Below, piece after piece: positions 1-6,494 of a DNA stretch of 14,126 bases. How positions within the stretch are numbered: position 1 is the stretch's first letter; each line of letters begins with the position of its first letter. Under the pieces are notes generated by a model, which searched no databases, was not told where the DNA came from, and saw nothing but the letters and a program-made list of their open reading frames with translations. The stretch comes from Aquabacter sp. (GTDB taxonomy: Bacteria > Pseudomonadota > Alphaproteobacteria > Rhizobiales > Xanthobacteraceae). The stretch spans positions 1-14,126 of the forward strand of contig JASBUY010000069.1 in NCBI GenBank assembly GCA_030147645.1. Reading direction: 5' to 3'. The translations under genes were made by a program, and so were the position numbers.

Positions 1-364
1 CGGCGCGCTCGGCGCCGGGTTGACCTTCGGCGGCAACACGGTCACGGCGCTGCCGCTCTTTCTCGGCGTGCAACTGGACGGGATCTGGACGGCGGGCGAC
101 GGGCGCAGCTATGCCCCCTTCCTGCGCGCCGCCTGGATGCACGATTTCAGCCCGAACCGGGAGGTGACGCGCAGCTTCGCGGAACTGCCGGGCTTTACCT
201 TCTCGGGCACCGACATTCCGAGCGTGGCGGACGCGCTGGACCTGCATGCCGGCATCCGCTTCCAGGCGGGCGCGGGCCTCACCTTGAGCGCCGGCCTCGA
301 TGCCCAATTGGGCGACGGCTATTCCACCTTTGGCGCCACCGGCGCCATGCGGGTGAACTGGTGA
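1..364 (+). CDS. Autotransporter-type outer-membrane beta-barrel protein, C-terminal fragment
   Basis: Only the last ~120 codons are present; the frame is open from base 2 and the start lies upstream of the window. The translation alternates polar and hydrophobic/aromatic residues in short strands separated by turns rich in Gly, Asp and Asn. It contains the segment PFLRAAWMHDFSP, a longer loop around SFAELPGFTFSGTD, then two more strands, and ends in the aromatic residue Trp (MRVNW). This is the pattern of the C-terminal part of a type V (autotransporter) barrel, where the last strand ends in Phe/Trp and is recognised by the BAM machinery. The passenger domain is not visible, so its function cannot be stated. 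A family other than autotransporter (a general porin-like barrel) is possible but less likely given the loop pattern. The neighbouring regulator gene is convergent, so there is no operon link. Confidence 0.7.
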   Translation, partial: GALGAGLTFGGNTVTALPLFLGVQLDGIWTAGDGRSYAPFLRAAWMHDFSPNREVTRSFAELPGFTFSGTDIPSVADALDLHAGIRFQAGAGLTLSAGLDAQLGDGYSTFGATGAMRVNW

Positions 365-422
365 GGGGAGAGGGCGGCGCGGCGGCCCACCTTCCGCCGG
401 TGCGCTCGGATCGTCGAAGTCC

Positions 423-1835
423 TTATGCCGCCGGGCTGAAGCGGGACAGAAAATCCAGCAGTTTCGGGTCGCTCGCATAGGCGACATTGATGCGAAACGC
501 CGCCGCGCCCGGCTGTCGGTCCATGCGGAACACGTGGCTCGGCGCAAGGAAGATGCTTTGTTCCGCCGCAAGGCGGCAGATCTCATCCTCTTGCGCGCCG
601 GGCGGCATTTCGAGCCAGAGATAGAACCCGCAGTCGCGGGGCGCCGGCAGATGAAAGCCGATGGCGGCCAGATCCGCCAAAGCCTGAACCGTGGCCCCCT
701 CGATCCGGCTGCGCAGCCGCCGCAGGTGCCGCAGATAATGGCCGTTGGTGATCAGCCCATGCACCAGCCGCTCCACATGCTCCGAGGTCGCAACCCCGGT
801 CACCAGCTTGATGTCGGCGAGCGCATCGGACAGCCCGCGATGGGCGGCCACGAAGCCGACGCGCAGGGAGGCGGACAGCGTCTTGGAGAAGGTGCCCACA
901 TAAAGCACCCGGTTGAGCTGATCGAGCCCGGCAAGGCGCGGGCTCGCGGCCGGCAGCAGGTCAGCGAAGGGGTCATCCTCGACGATGGTGAAGCCGTATT
1001 GATCCGCCAGCCGCAGCAGGCCATAGGCGGTGGTCAGGGATAAGGTCGCGCCGGTCGGGTTGTGGGCGAGCGATTGAGTGAAGAAGACCTTCGGGCGCTC
1101 CACCGCCAGCTTGGCTTCGAGGTCCGCGAGGTCCGGTCCGTCGGGCAGGCGGCGCACGCCCACCAGGCGGACCTTGCCGAGCCGCAGCTTTCCGAACAGC
1201 GGATAATAGCCCGGCGTGTCCACGAAGGCGGTGTCTCCCGGCTCCAGGAAATGCCGCATGATGAGGTCGAGGGCATGATTGGCCCCGTGGGTCATCAGCA
1301 CCTGACCTTCATCGCAGCGGATGCCGCGCTGATGCAGGGATTGCGCGATCTGCTCGCGCAGCGGCAGAAAGCCACGCGAGCTGCCATAGCCCTGCTGGAA
1401 GGCGCCGTGCGGCCGCCCCGCGCGGGCGAACTGGGCGCCGATCTCCGATCCCTCCATCCAGGAGGCGGGCGGGCGGCCATCCCCCGGCCGCACCTCATAA
1501 TGCTGGTCGAGCTGCTCGCGCAGCAGGGACACCAGATCGAGCGCCTCCGCCACATGGGGGCGCGGCTGGACCGCCGGAGTCCAATCGTTGGAAATCACGT
1601 AATAACCGGAACCCGGGCGGGCCTCCAACTGTCCGGTGGCGACCAGGCGGTCATACACCTCGGCCATGGTGTTCTTGGAGACGCCATGCCGGTCCGCTCC
1701 CTTGCGAACCGACATCATCTTCTCGCCCGCCTTGAGTTCGCTGGCCGCGATCCGGCGGCCCAACTCCTCCACCAAGGCATCCACCCGCGTGCGAGGCGGG
1801 CCCTTTCGGCCCAACTGACCCAGCGATATGCCCAT
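423..1835 (-). CDS. MocR-family transcriptional regulator (GntR HTH + aminotransferase-like domain)
   Basis: A 470-residue protein of normal MocR length. Residues ~15-80 form a GntR winged helix-turn-helix (VRKGADRHGVSKNTMAEVYDRL, then the wing LEARPGSGYYV). Residues ~100-470 are a fold-type I PLP aminotransferase domain: HNPTG at 258-262, EDDPF at 286-290 (Asp for the PLP ring nitrogen), FSKTLS with Lys318 as the likely PLP Schiff-base lysine, and Arg448 near the C-terminus as a candidate carboxylate binder. Since the PLP residues are kept, it should bind PLP and sense an amino compound or a PLP adduct, as GabR, PdxR and TauR do. The ATG at 1833-1835 is preceded by AGGA five bases upstream on the minus strand. 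It is divergent from the HMG-CoA reductase operon with ~200 bp between, so it is the obvious candidate regulator of that operon and of itself. The ligand is unknown. A true aminotransferase role is unlikely given the HTH. Confidence 0.88.
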   Translation of the reverse strand: MGISLGQLGRKGPPRTRVDALVEELGRRIAASELKAGEKMMSVRKGADRHGVSKNTMAEVYDRLVATGQLEARPGSGYYVISNDWTPAVQPRPHVAEALDLVSLLREQLDQHYEVRPGDGRPPASWMEGSEIGAQFARAGRPHGAFQQGYGSSRGFLPLREQIAQSLHQRGIRCDEGQVLMTHGANHALDLIMRHFLEPGDTAFVDTPGYYPLFGKLRLGKVRLVGVRRLPDGPDLADLEAKLAVERPKVFFTQSLAHNPTGATLSLTTAYGLLRLADQYGFTIVEDDPFADLLPAASPRLAGLDQLNRVLYVGTFSKTLSASLRVGFVAAHRGLSDALADIKLVTGVATSEHVERLVHGLITNGHYLRHLRRLRSRIEGATVQALADLAAIGFHLPAPRDCGFYLWLEMPPGAQEDEICRLAAEQSIFLAPSHVFRMDRQPGAAAFRINVAYASDPKLLDFLSRFSPAA

Positions 1836-1896
1836 GACAGTCCTGTGAAAACTCCGCGCAACTGTCCCTTGATCGACGGCTAACAGGGAGACAGTC
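1836..1896. promoter_or_regulatory. Repeated GACAGTC-type sites in the divergent intergenic region
   Basis: GACAGTC occurs at 1836-1842 and again as a direct repeat at 1890-1896, 54 bases apart (about five helical turns). An inverted copy with one difference, AACTGTC, lies between at 1860-1866. ACTGTC at 1861 and GACAGT at 1890 form inverted arms extended by CCT and AGGG. The region separates the MocR-type gene from the HMG-CoA reductase gene. MocR regulators such as GabR bind direct repeats in the region shared with their target, so these are candidate operators for the neighbouring regulator. This assignment is inference; no experimental motif is known to me for this protein. Confidence 0.35.
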
Positions 1897-1901
1897 TGCG
1901 C

Positions 1902-1929
1902 ACCATACCGTCGGACTACAGGCGGACAA
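1902..1929 (-). promoter_or_regulatory. Possible promoter of the MocR-family gene
   Basis: On the minus strand TTGTCC (1929-1924) and TATGGT (1907-1902) are separated by 16 bases, resembling sigma-70 type -35 and -10 boxes. The repeated GACAGTC-type sites lie between this pair and the start codon, a position suited to autorepression. Both hexamers deviate from consensus, so this is a weak call. Confidence 0.25.
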
Positions 1930-2037
1930 AGGGAGAAAGCGCAAGGAGTTCGCGCAGGCGCACGCCTGTGTCGAGGGTCCTGTCTGTCTGCCTTTTCCGC
2001 CGAGCGGCGTTGCAGAATTCAGACGACAGGGATGGTC

Positions 2038-3330
2038 ATGTCCAGCACGTTTCCCCGGAATGCGCGATCCTCGCGCATCAGCGGCTTCCACAAAATGTCT
2101 CCCGAGCAGCGGCGCGCCGAAGTGGCGGATTTCGCCGACCTCGATGCAGCGACGACGGCCCAATTGGGCAAGGCCGGCAATATCGATCCGCATCTGGCGG
2201 ACCATATGATCGAGAATGCCATCTCGACCATTTCCATTCCCGTGGGCATCGCCACCAATGTGAAGGTGGACGGGCGCGACGTGCTGGTGCCCATGGCCAC
2301 CGAGGAATCCTCCGTGGTGGCGGCGGTCTGCAATTCGGCGCGCCAGTGCTATGACGCGGGCGGCTTCATCACCTCCATGTCCGGCACCAACATGATCGCG
2401 CAGATCCAGCTGGTGGGGGCGAGCGACCCGGAGAATGCGCGCGTTCGCATCCTGGAGCGCAAGGCCGAGATCGCCGGGATCTGCGATGCCTGCGACCCCC
2501 TTCTGGTCAAGCTCGGCGGCGGCTTCCGCGATCTCGACGTGCGCATCGTCGAGAGCAAGGGCGGCGCGATGGTGGTGACCCACATCATCGTGGACACCCG
2601 CGACGCCATGGGCGCGAACGCGGTCAACACCATGGCCGAGCGCCTCGCGCCGCAGATCGAGGCCTGGGGGCAGGGCAAGGTCTATCTGCGCATCCTCTCC
2701 AATTTGGCCGACCGCCGGCTCGCCCGCGCGCGCGCCACCTGGCCGGTGGACGCCATTGGCGGGGAAGCGGTGCGGGACGGCATGCTCTCCGCCTATCACT
2801 TCGCCGCCGCCGATCCCTACCGGGCATCCACCCACAATAAGGGCATCATGAACGGCATCTCGGCCGTCGTGCTCGCCACCGGGAACGACACGCGCGCGGT
2901 GGAAGCCGGCGCCCACACCTATGCCGCCCGCAACGGCCGCTATACCAGCCTGACCCATTGGGAAGCCGACAAGGACGGCAATCTCACCGGCGTCATCGAA
3001 CTGCCGCTCGCGGTGGGCCTGATCGGCGGCGCCACCAAGATCCACCCGACGGCGCAGGCCTGCCTGAAGGTGCTCGGTGTCTCCAGCGCCGAGGAACTGG
3101 CCCGGATCATCGCCGCCGTGGGCCTCGCGCAGAATTTCGGGGCCATGAAGGCGCTGGCGACCGTCGGCATCCAGCAGGGCCACATGTCGCTGCACGCCAA
3201 CAACGTCGCCATCGCCGCCGGCGCGGTGGGCGAGGAGGTGGCGGCGCTCGCCCGCATCCTGGTGGAGATGAAGCAGGTGCGCCAGGACGTGGCCACGGCC
3301 GAACTCGCCAAGCTCCGCGGGCAGGGCTGA
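2038..3330 (+). CDS. mvaA: Class II hydroxymethylglutaryl-CoA reductase
   Basis: Interconverts HMG-CoA and mevalonate plus CoA using NAD(H) or NADP(H), in the cytoplasm. The ~430-residue length and sequence match the soluble bacterial class II enzymes, typified by Pseudomonas mevalonii MvaA. Counting from ATG 2032, the segment ENAISTISIPVGIATN at 61-76 is followed by VPMATEES with the catalytic Glu at 91 or 92, the NAD-site motif DAMGANAVNTMAE at 191-203, catalytic Lys270 in HNKGIMNG, Asp286 in TGNDTRAVEAG, and His384 in QQGHMSLHA. All four catalytic positions are kept. The start at 2038 is preferred over ATG 2032 because AGGG at 2028-2031 is six bases from 2038 but touches 2032. It is first of three overlapping genes and divergent from a MocR-type regulator. 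No other mevalonate-pathway gene is in the window, so a degradative role with an imported substrate is more plausible than isoprenoid synthesis, but this is inference. Confidence 0.92.
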   Translation: MSSTFPRNARSSRISGFHKMSPEQRRAEVADFADLDAATTAQLGKAGNIDPHLADHMIENAISTISIPVGIATNVKVDGRDVLVPMATEESSVVAAVCNSARQCYDAGGFITSMSGTNMIAQIQLVGASDPENARVRILERKAEIAGICDACDPLLVKLGGGFRDLDVRIVESKGGAMVVTHIIVDTRDAMGANAVNTMAERLAPQIEAWGQGKVYLRILSNLADRRLARARATWPVDAIGGEAVRDGMLSAYHFAAADPYRASTHNKGIMNGISAVVLATGNDTRAVEAGAHTYAARNGRYTSLTHWEADKDGNLTGVIELPLAVGLIGGATKIHPTAQACLKVLGVSSAEELARIIAAVGLAQNFGAMKALATVGIQQGHMSLHANNVAIAAGAVGEEVAALARILVEMKQVRQDVATAELAKLRGQG

Positions 3331-3794
3331 TGGAACACCGCCTCTCCGATCCCCCCGCCGCGCCCGGAATTGGCGCGAAACAATATGCCGAAGTCTGGGG
3401 CGACACGGTCGACCTCAAGGATCTCGGCAAGGCCGTCGTGATCGGGGGCGTCATCGCCCTCGCGTGCTATCTCATCGCCGGGCGCATCCTGCTTGGCTAT
3501 GCGCCCACCGCCCAGATCGCCCGCACCTACGCCATGCTGTTCGGGCTTCTGGGGTGCGTCGGCGCGGGGGCCTTGTGCGCCCGCCTGTTCGCCCCCAAGC
3601 GCGATCTCAGCGAGGCGGAACTGGACGACAGCTGGCGCGACGAGACGCTCGCCGCTCTGGCGGAAGGCGGCCGGTTCGGCCGCACCGAAGACCTTCCGCC
3701 CGCCGTGCAGGCGGAGATGAAGGAACTGGGGCTCTACGACACGTTCGTGCGGTATGAGGCGGTTCTCCGCCAAGCTGAGGCGAAGAACCCATGA
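3330..3794 (+). CDS. Small two-helix membrane protein, putative subunit of the TctA-like transporter
   Basis: A 154-residue protein starting in the TGATG junction with the HMG-CoA reductase stop (one base shared) and ending in an ATGA overlap with the permease gene, so it is translationally coupled on both sides. Residues ~34-51 (AVVIGGVIALACYLIAG) and ~66-87 (TYAMLFGLLGCVGAGALCARLF) are two hydrophobic segments. The N-terminal ~30 and C-terminal ~65 residues are polar; the tail is acidic and probably helical (LSEAELDDSWRDETLAALAE). I do not recognise the family. Position suggests it plays the part of the small membrane subunit (TctB/DctQ-like) for the downstream permease, though standard TctB proteins have about four helices. 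The start is fixed by the overlap; no longer start is likely because the upstream sequence codes for the end of the reductase in another frame. Confidence 0.75.
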   Translation: MEHRLSDPPAAPGIGAKQYAEVWGDTVDLKDLGKAVVIGGVIALACYLIAGRILLGYAPTAQIARTYAMLFGLLGCVGAGALCARLFAPKRDLSEAELDDSWRDETLAALAEGGRFGRTEDLPPAVQAEMKELGLYDTFVRYEAVLRQAEAKNP

Positions 3795-5179
3795 CACCTC
3801 TCATGTACGACATCCTGGTCGCGGTGGGCATGGGCCTGCTGGGTGCGGTGCTGTTCAGCGCCATCGGCCTGATCTCCGGCACCGACGAGACCACCACCAT
3901 CGCCCCGGTGACGCTGCTGGTGGTGCTTCTCGGCGTGCCGCCGGCGGGCGTCTTCACCTTCTGGCTGGCGGCGGCCGTGTCCAAGCACATGACCCACGCG
4001 GTGCCGACGGCGCTGCTGGGCATTCCCGGCGACACGCTGGCCGTGCCGCTGATGCCGCAGGCCACCAGCCTGCGCAATCTCGGCGTGCCGCATATCGCGC
4101 TGCGCAAGATGATTTCGGGCGCCATCATCGCGGCCTTCCTCTCCGTGCCTCTGGCGGTCCTGTTCGCCGTGCTTCTGGCGCCGTTCGGACCCGCCATCAC
4201 CAGTGCCGCGCCCTGGATCTTCCTGGCGGCGGCGCTCGGCGTGGCCTATTTCTCCCCCGGCCGCTGGGCCTCGGTCGCCGCGCTCATCCCTTTCGTGCTG
4301 CTGATCGTGGGCCTGCAGACGGTGACGAAGGGCTATGGCGTCTCGCTCGGCGTCAGCTACTTCCTCGGCATCGCCATCGGGCCGCTGGTGGCCGATCTGT
4401 TCGCCATCCTTTCGCCCCTCGACCGCAAGCGCATGATGCGCAACGCCCCGCGCAGCTTCGTTCTGGCGCCGGACGTGAAGTCCTGGGGCGGCCACTTCCC
4501 CAACCCCTTCCGCGTTCTGGATCGCTCCCAGACCGGCTGGACGCTGGTCACCGCCACCATCTCCTCGGCGACCTTCGTGTTCAGCCCGGTGGCGATGACG
4601 GTGATGCTGGGCGAGGTGGTGGGCGCGCGGATCAAGCATGCCTATCATCGCCTGACCTCGGTGCTCGCGGCCCGCAACGGCGTGACGGAGGCGACCTATG
4701 TGGCCGAGGCGCTCATTCCGCTCATCGCCTTCGGCCTGCCGCTCTCGCCGGTGGCGGCGGGACCGGCGGCGCCCCTGTTCAACGCGCCCCCGGTCTTCAC
4801 CATCAACAATGCGACCGGGGAGATCCACAATCTCCACACCCTGATGTCGCCGCTGGAATTTCTGGGCTACGGCCTGCTGGCGGTGCTTCTGGCGGGGCTG
4901 ATCGCCTATCCCTTCGCCATGAACTATGCCCGCTCGGCGGCGGCCTTCGTGTCGCGCAATCTCAGCCACGAGGCCATCATCGCCACGTTTGTCGGCCTGG
5001 TTCTGGTGATCGGCACCTGGGAAGGCGGCGCGCTGGCGCTCATGGTGATCGTGACCGTGGGTCTTGTGGGCGGCACGCTCTACCGCACGCTCGGCCTCAA
5101 TACCGGCGTGCAATTCATGGGCTATTACGCCGCCGTTCTGAGCGTGCCCACCATCGCCAAGCTGGTGACGGGAGGGTAA
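3791..5179 (+). CDS. TctA-like (tripartite tricarboxylate transporter type) membrane permease
   Basis: A 462-residue, strongly hydrophobic protein with about 10-12 predicted membrane segments, the size range of the TctA large subunit (~500). Two internally similar halves are visible. The first carries GLISGTDETTTIAPVTLLVVLLG (27-48) and TALLGIPGDTLAVPLMPQ (73-90). The second carries NGVTEATYVAEALIPLIAFGLPLSPVAAG (296-324), which resembles the TctA pattern of an E-x-A segment followed by a PL..G.P loop. TctA proteins move carboxylates using a cation gradient together with TctB and a periplasmic binding protein TctC. No TctC gene is visible here. ATG 3791 overlaps the previous stop as ATGA, with GAGG about ten bases upstream. 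Sharing an operon with HMG-CoA reductase suggests mevalonate or another branched hydroxy-acid as substrate; this is inference. The family assignment rests on residue patterns and is fairly sure, the substrate is not. Confidence 0.8.
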   Translation: MTPLMYDILVAVGMGLLGAVLFSAIGLISGTDETTTIAPVTLLVVLLGVPPAGVFTFWLAAAVSKHMTHAVPTALLGIPGDTLAVPLMPQATSLRNLGVPHIALRKMISGAIIAAFLSVPLAVLFAVLLAPFGPAITSAAPWIFLAAALGVAYFSPGRWASVAALIPFVLLIVGLQTVTKGYGVSLGVSYFLGIAIGPLVADLFAILSPLDRKRMMRNAPRSFVLAPDVKSWGGHFPNPFRVLDRSQTGWTLVTATISSATFVFSPVAMTVMLGEVVGARIKHAYHRLTSVLAARNGVTEATYVAEALIPLIAFGLPLSPVAAGPAAPLFNAPPVFTINNATGEIHNLHTLMSPLEFLGYGLLAVLLAGLIAYPFAMNYARSAAAFVSRNLSHEAIIATFVGLVLVIGTWEGGALALMVIVTVGLVGGTLYRTLGLNTGVQFMGYYAAVLSVPTIAKLVTGG

Positions 5180-5206
5180 GCGCGCCCGTCCGCCCGCGAC
5201 CGGCAT

Positions 5207-5243
5207 CATCCCGGCAGGCCCGCGCGGCGCGCCTGCCGGGATG
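5207..5243 (+). terminator. Strong hairpin after the transporter operon
   Basis: Perfect 13-bp inverted arms (5207-5219 CATCCCGGCAGGC and 5231-5243 GCCTGCCGGGATG) enclose an 11-base GC-rich loop, 28 bases after the permease stop. It is followed by GCCTTAC rather than a clean T-run, so it may act as a factor-assisted terminator or an mRNA 3'-stabilising stem. No other gene end points at it. Confidence 0.6.
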
Positions 5244-5489
5244 GCCTTACCCGCCCCTGCAGCGGCCGGCGTTGATTGCACGGAGGCACGCCCGGTCATC
5301 CAGGGATGATCCCGACCCAGAGTCGGAGATCAGCGTCAGCCGAAGGCGGGGTCTTTAGGACGGCGTCGTCGCGTTCGAACCAATCTGTCCCGAAACGCTC
5401 ACACCCCCCTCAGCACCGCCGCGCGTCGACGCACGATGTCCGGTCGTCTCCCGCGCTCGGATCTTGCGTAGCTATGTGCAGGAAATAAA
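5244..5489. other. Non-coding spacer with a small hairpin
   Basis: No supportable gene lies between the permease operon hairpin and the tRNA. One imperfect hairpin is visible: GATCCCGAC at 5308-5316 pairs with GTCGGAGATC at 5322-5331 with one bulged base and a 5-base loop. Short open frames through the spacer have no recognisable domain and no good ribosome-binding site. The composition is less coding-like than the flanks. Nothing else is evident. Confidence 0.4.
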
Positions 5490-5566
5490 TGGCGCGCCCG
5501 AAAGGATTCGAACCTCTGACCCCCAGATTCGTAGTCTGGTGCTCTATCCAGCTGAGCTACGGGCGC
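5490..5566 (-). tRNA. tRNA-Arg (anticodon ACG)
   Basis: The minus strand folds as a complete cloverleaf of 77 bases including an encoded CCA. The acceptor stem is GCGCCCG (from 5566) pairing with CGGGCGC, discriminator G, then CCA at 5492-5490. The D-arm contains GCTCAGCTGGATAGAGC. The anticodon arm is CCAGA-CTACGAA-TCTGG with anticodon ACG at plus positions 5530-5532. The T-arm contains GGTTCGAATCC. ACG reads CGN arginine codons after A34-to-inosine editing by TadA, as usual in bacteria. I saw no copy of its 3' end nearby that would suggest an integrated element. Confidence 0.97.
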
Positions 5567-5630
5567 CGGTGTCTCCGGTGGTCGAGCCGGACCGGAGAGG
5601 GCTCGCGCGCCGTGCGGCGGCGAGGCGGGT

Positions 5631-5659
5631 GAGATAGCCTGTCTTCCGCGCCAAGGCAA
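5631..5659 (-). promoter_or_regulatory. Probable promoter of the tRNA-Arg gene
   Basis: On the minus strand TTGCCT (5659-5654) and TATCTC (5636-5631) are separated by exactly 17 bases and lie ~65 bases upstream of the tRNA 5' end, a usual place for a stable-RNA promoter. The extended context CTTGGC and GGCTATCTC also suits alphaproteobacterial housekeeping promoters. The pair sits between the end of the second ku gene and the tRNA, with no other downstream gene in reach. Confidence 0.5.
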
Positions 5660-5687
5660 CCCCGGGCGATGAGAAAACCACAGCGGT

Positions 5688-6494
5688 TCACCGCCGGCCT
5701 GTCTTGCCCCGGCCTTCCGCCGCGCTGAGGCTGCGCTTCAAGGCGTCCATGATGTTCACCACATTGCCGGTGGGCGCCTCTGGGGCGGGCTTGGGCTTGC
5801 GGCGCGGGCGCTTGCGGGTCTTCGATGCGATCAGTTCCAGGAGGCCGTCCTGGACCGGATCACGCACGAGGTCCGGCGACCAGTCCTGCGTCTGCGCATC
5901 GATCACCTTGCGCACCAGCGCCAAAGCCGCCTTATCCGGCTTCTCTTTCGCCTGGGGCGCGCCCTCGAAGGCGCGCACCTCGTCGGCATAGCGCAGCGTC
6001 CAGAGCACCAACCCCTTGCCGCGCGGCTCCAGCATCACGCCATGCTCGCGGCGATACAGAACGAGGCGCGAGAGCGCGGCGGTGCCGGTCTGCGCCATGG
6101 CATCGCGAATCACGGCGAAGGCCTCCGCGCCCACCTCGTCGTCGGGCATCACATAATGGGGCGTATCGAGATAGATCCAGGCCACGCTGTCGCGCGGCAC
6201 GAAGGAGGCGATGTCGATGGTGCGCACCGTGTCGAGCGCGATGGCCTCGAGATCCTCGTCCTCGATCAGAACATGGCTGTCCTCGCCAGAGGGATAGCCG
6301 CGCGCCTCGTCCTCCTCTCGCACCACCTTGCCGGTGCCCTCGTCCACATAGCGCGCGGCGATGCGGTTGCCGGTGGCGCGGTTGAGGGTGTGGAACCGCA
6401 CCTTTTCCCGCTCCGTGGTGGCGGGCATCATGGAGACGCGGCAGGTGACGAGGGAGAGCTTCAGCCAGCCCTTCCAGAAGGCGCGCGCGGCCAT
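5688..6494 (-). CDS. ku: Ku-type DNA end-binding protein (second ku of the operon)
   Basis: Bacterial Ku homodimers or heterodimers ring DNA double-strand ends and recruit LigD for non-homologous end joining. This 268-residue protein opens with ARAFWKGWLKLSLVTCRVSM, typical of the Ku N-terminus, followed by RFHTLNRATGNRI and YVDEGTGKVV (about 33-57), the core beta-barrel signature. The region after ~225 is basic (KTRKRPRRKPKPAPEAP) and ends with VVNIMDALKRS (245-255), the conserved C-terminal helix region linked with LigD contact. Two adjacent ATGs exist at 6497 and 6494; the second is preferred because AGGAGG lies five bases before it. It starts within the ligD stop as TGATG (ATGA if the upstream ATG is used), so translation is coupled to ligD. 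It is clearly diverged from the first Ku of the same operon, which suggests a heterodimer or specialised roles rather than a recent duplication. Confidence 0.93.
   Translation of the reverse strand: MAARAFWKGWLKLSLVTCRVSMMPATTEREKVRFHTLNRATGNRIAARYVDEGTGKVVREEDEARGYPSGEDSHVLIEDEDLEAIALDTVRTIDIASFVPRDSVAWIYLDTPHYVMPDDEVGAEAFAVIRDAMAQTGTAALSRLVLYRREHGVMLEPRGKGLVLWTLRYADEVRAFEGAPQAKEKPDKAALALVRKVIDAQTQDWSPDLVRDPVQDGLLELIASKTRKRPRRKPKPAPEAPTGNVVNIMDALKRSLSAAEGRGKTGRR

Noticed and set aside
365..422. Possible shared terminator between the beta-barrel gene and the regulator
   Set aside because: The GC-rich segments GCGCGGCGG and CCGCCGGTGCGC pair only with gaps and there is no T-run.
1651..3195. 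514-codon minus-strand frame across the reductase gene and divergent region
   Set aside because: It is antisense to catalytic motifs of HMG-CoA reductase and overlaps the regulator start in another frame; low-complexity His/Gly/Ala translation.
3734..5299. Long open frames on both strands across the permease gene (minus 3734-5299 and plus 3754-5358)
   Set aside because: They are by-products of high GC at the third codon position. Translations are His/Arg/Gly-rich with no domain, while the overlapping plus-strand frame is a clear membrane protein coupled to its neighbours.
5345..5566. Possible integration site at the tRNA-Arg 3' end
   Set aside because: No integrase gene and no duplicated copy of the tRNA 3' end is visible; TTCGAACC near 5374 is too short and common to count.
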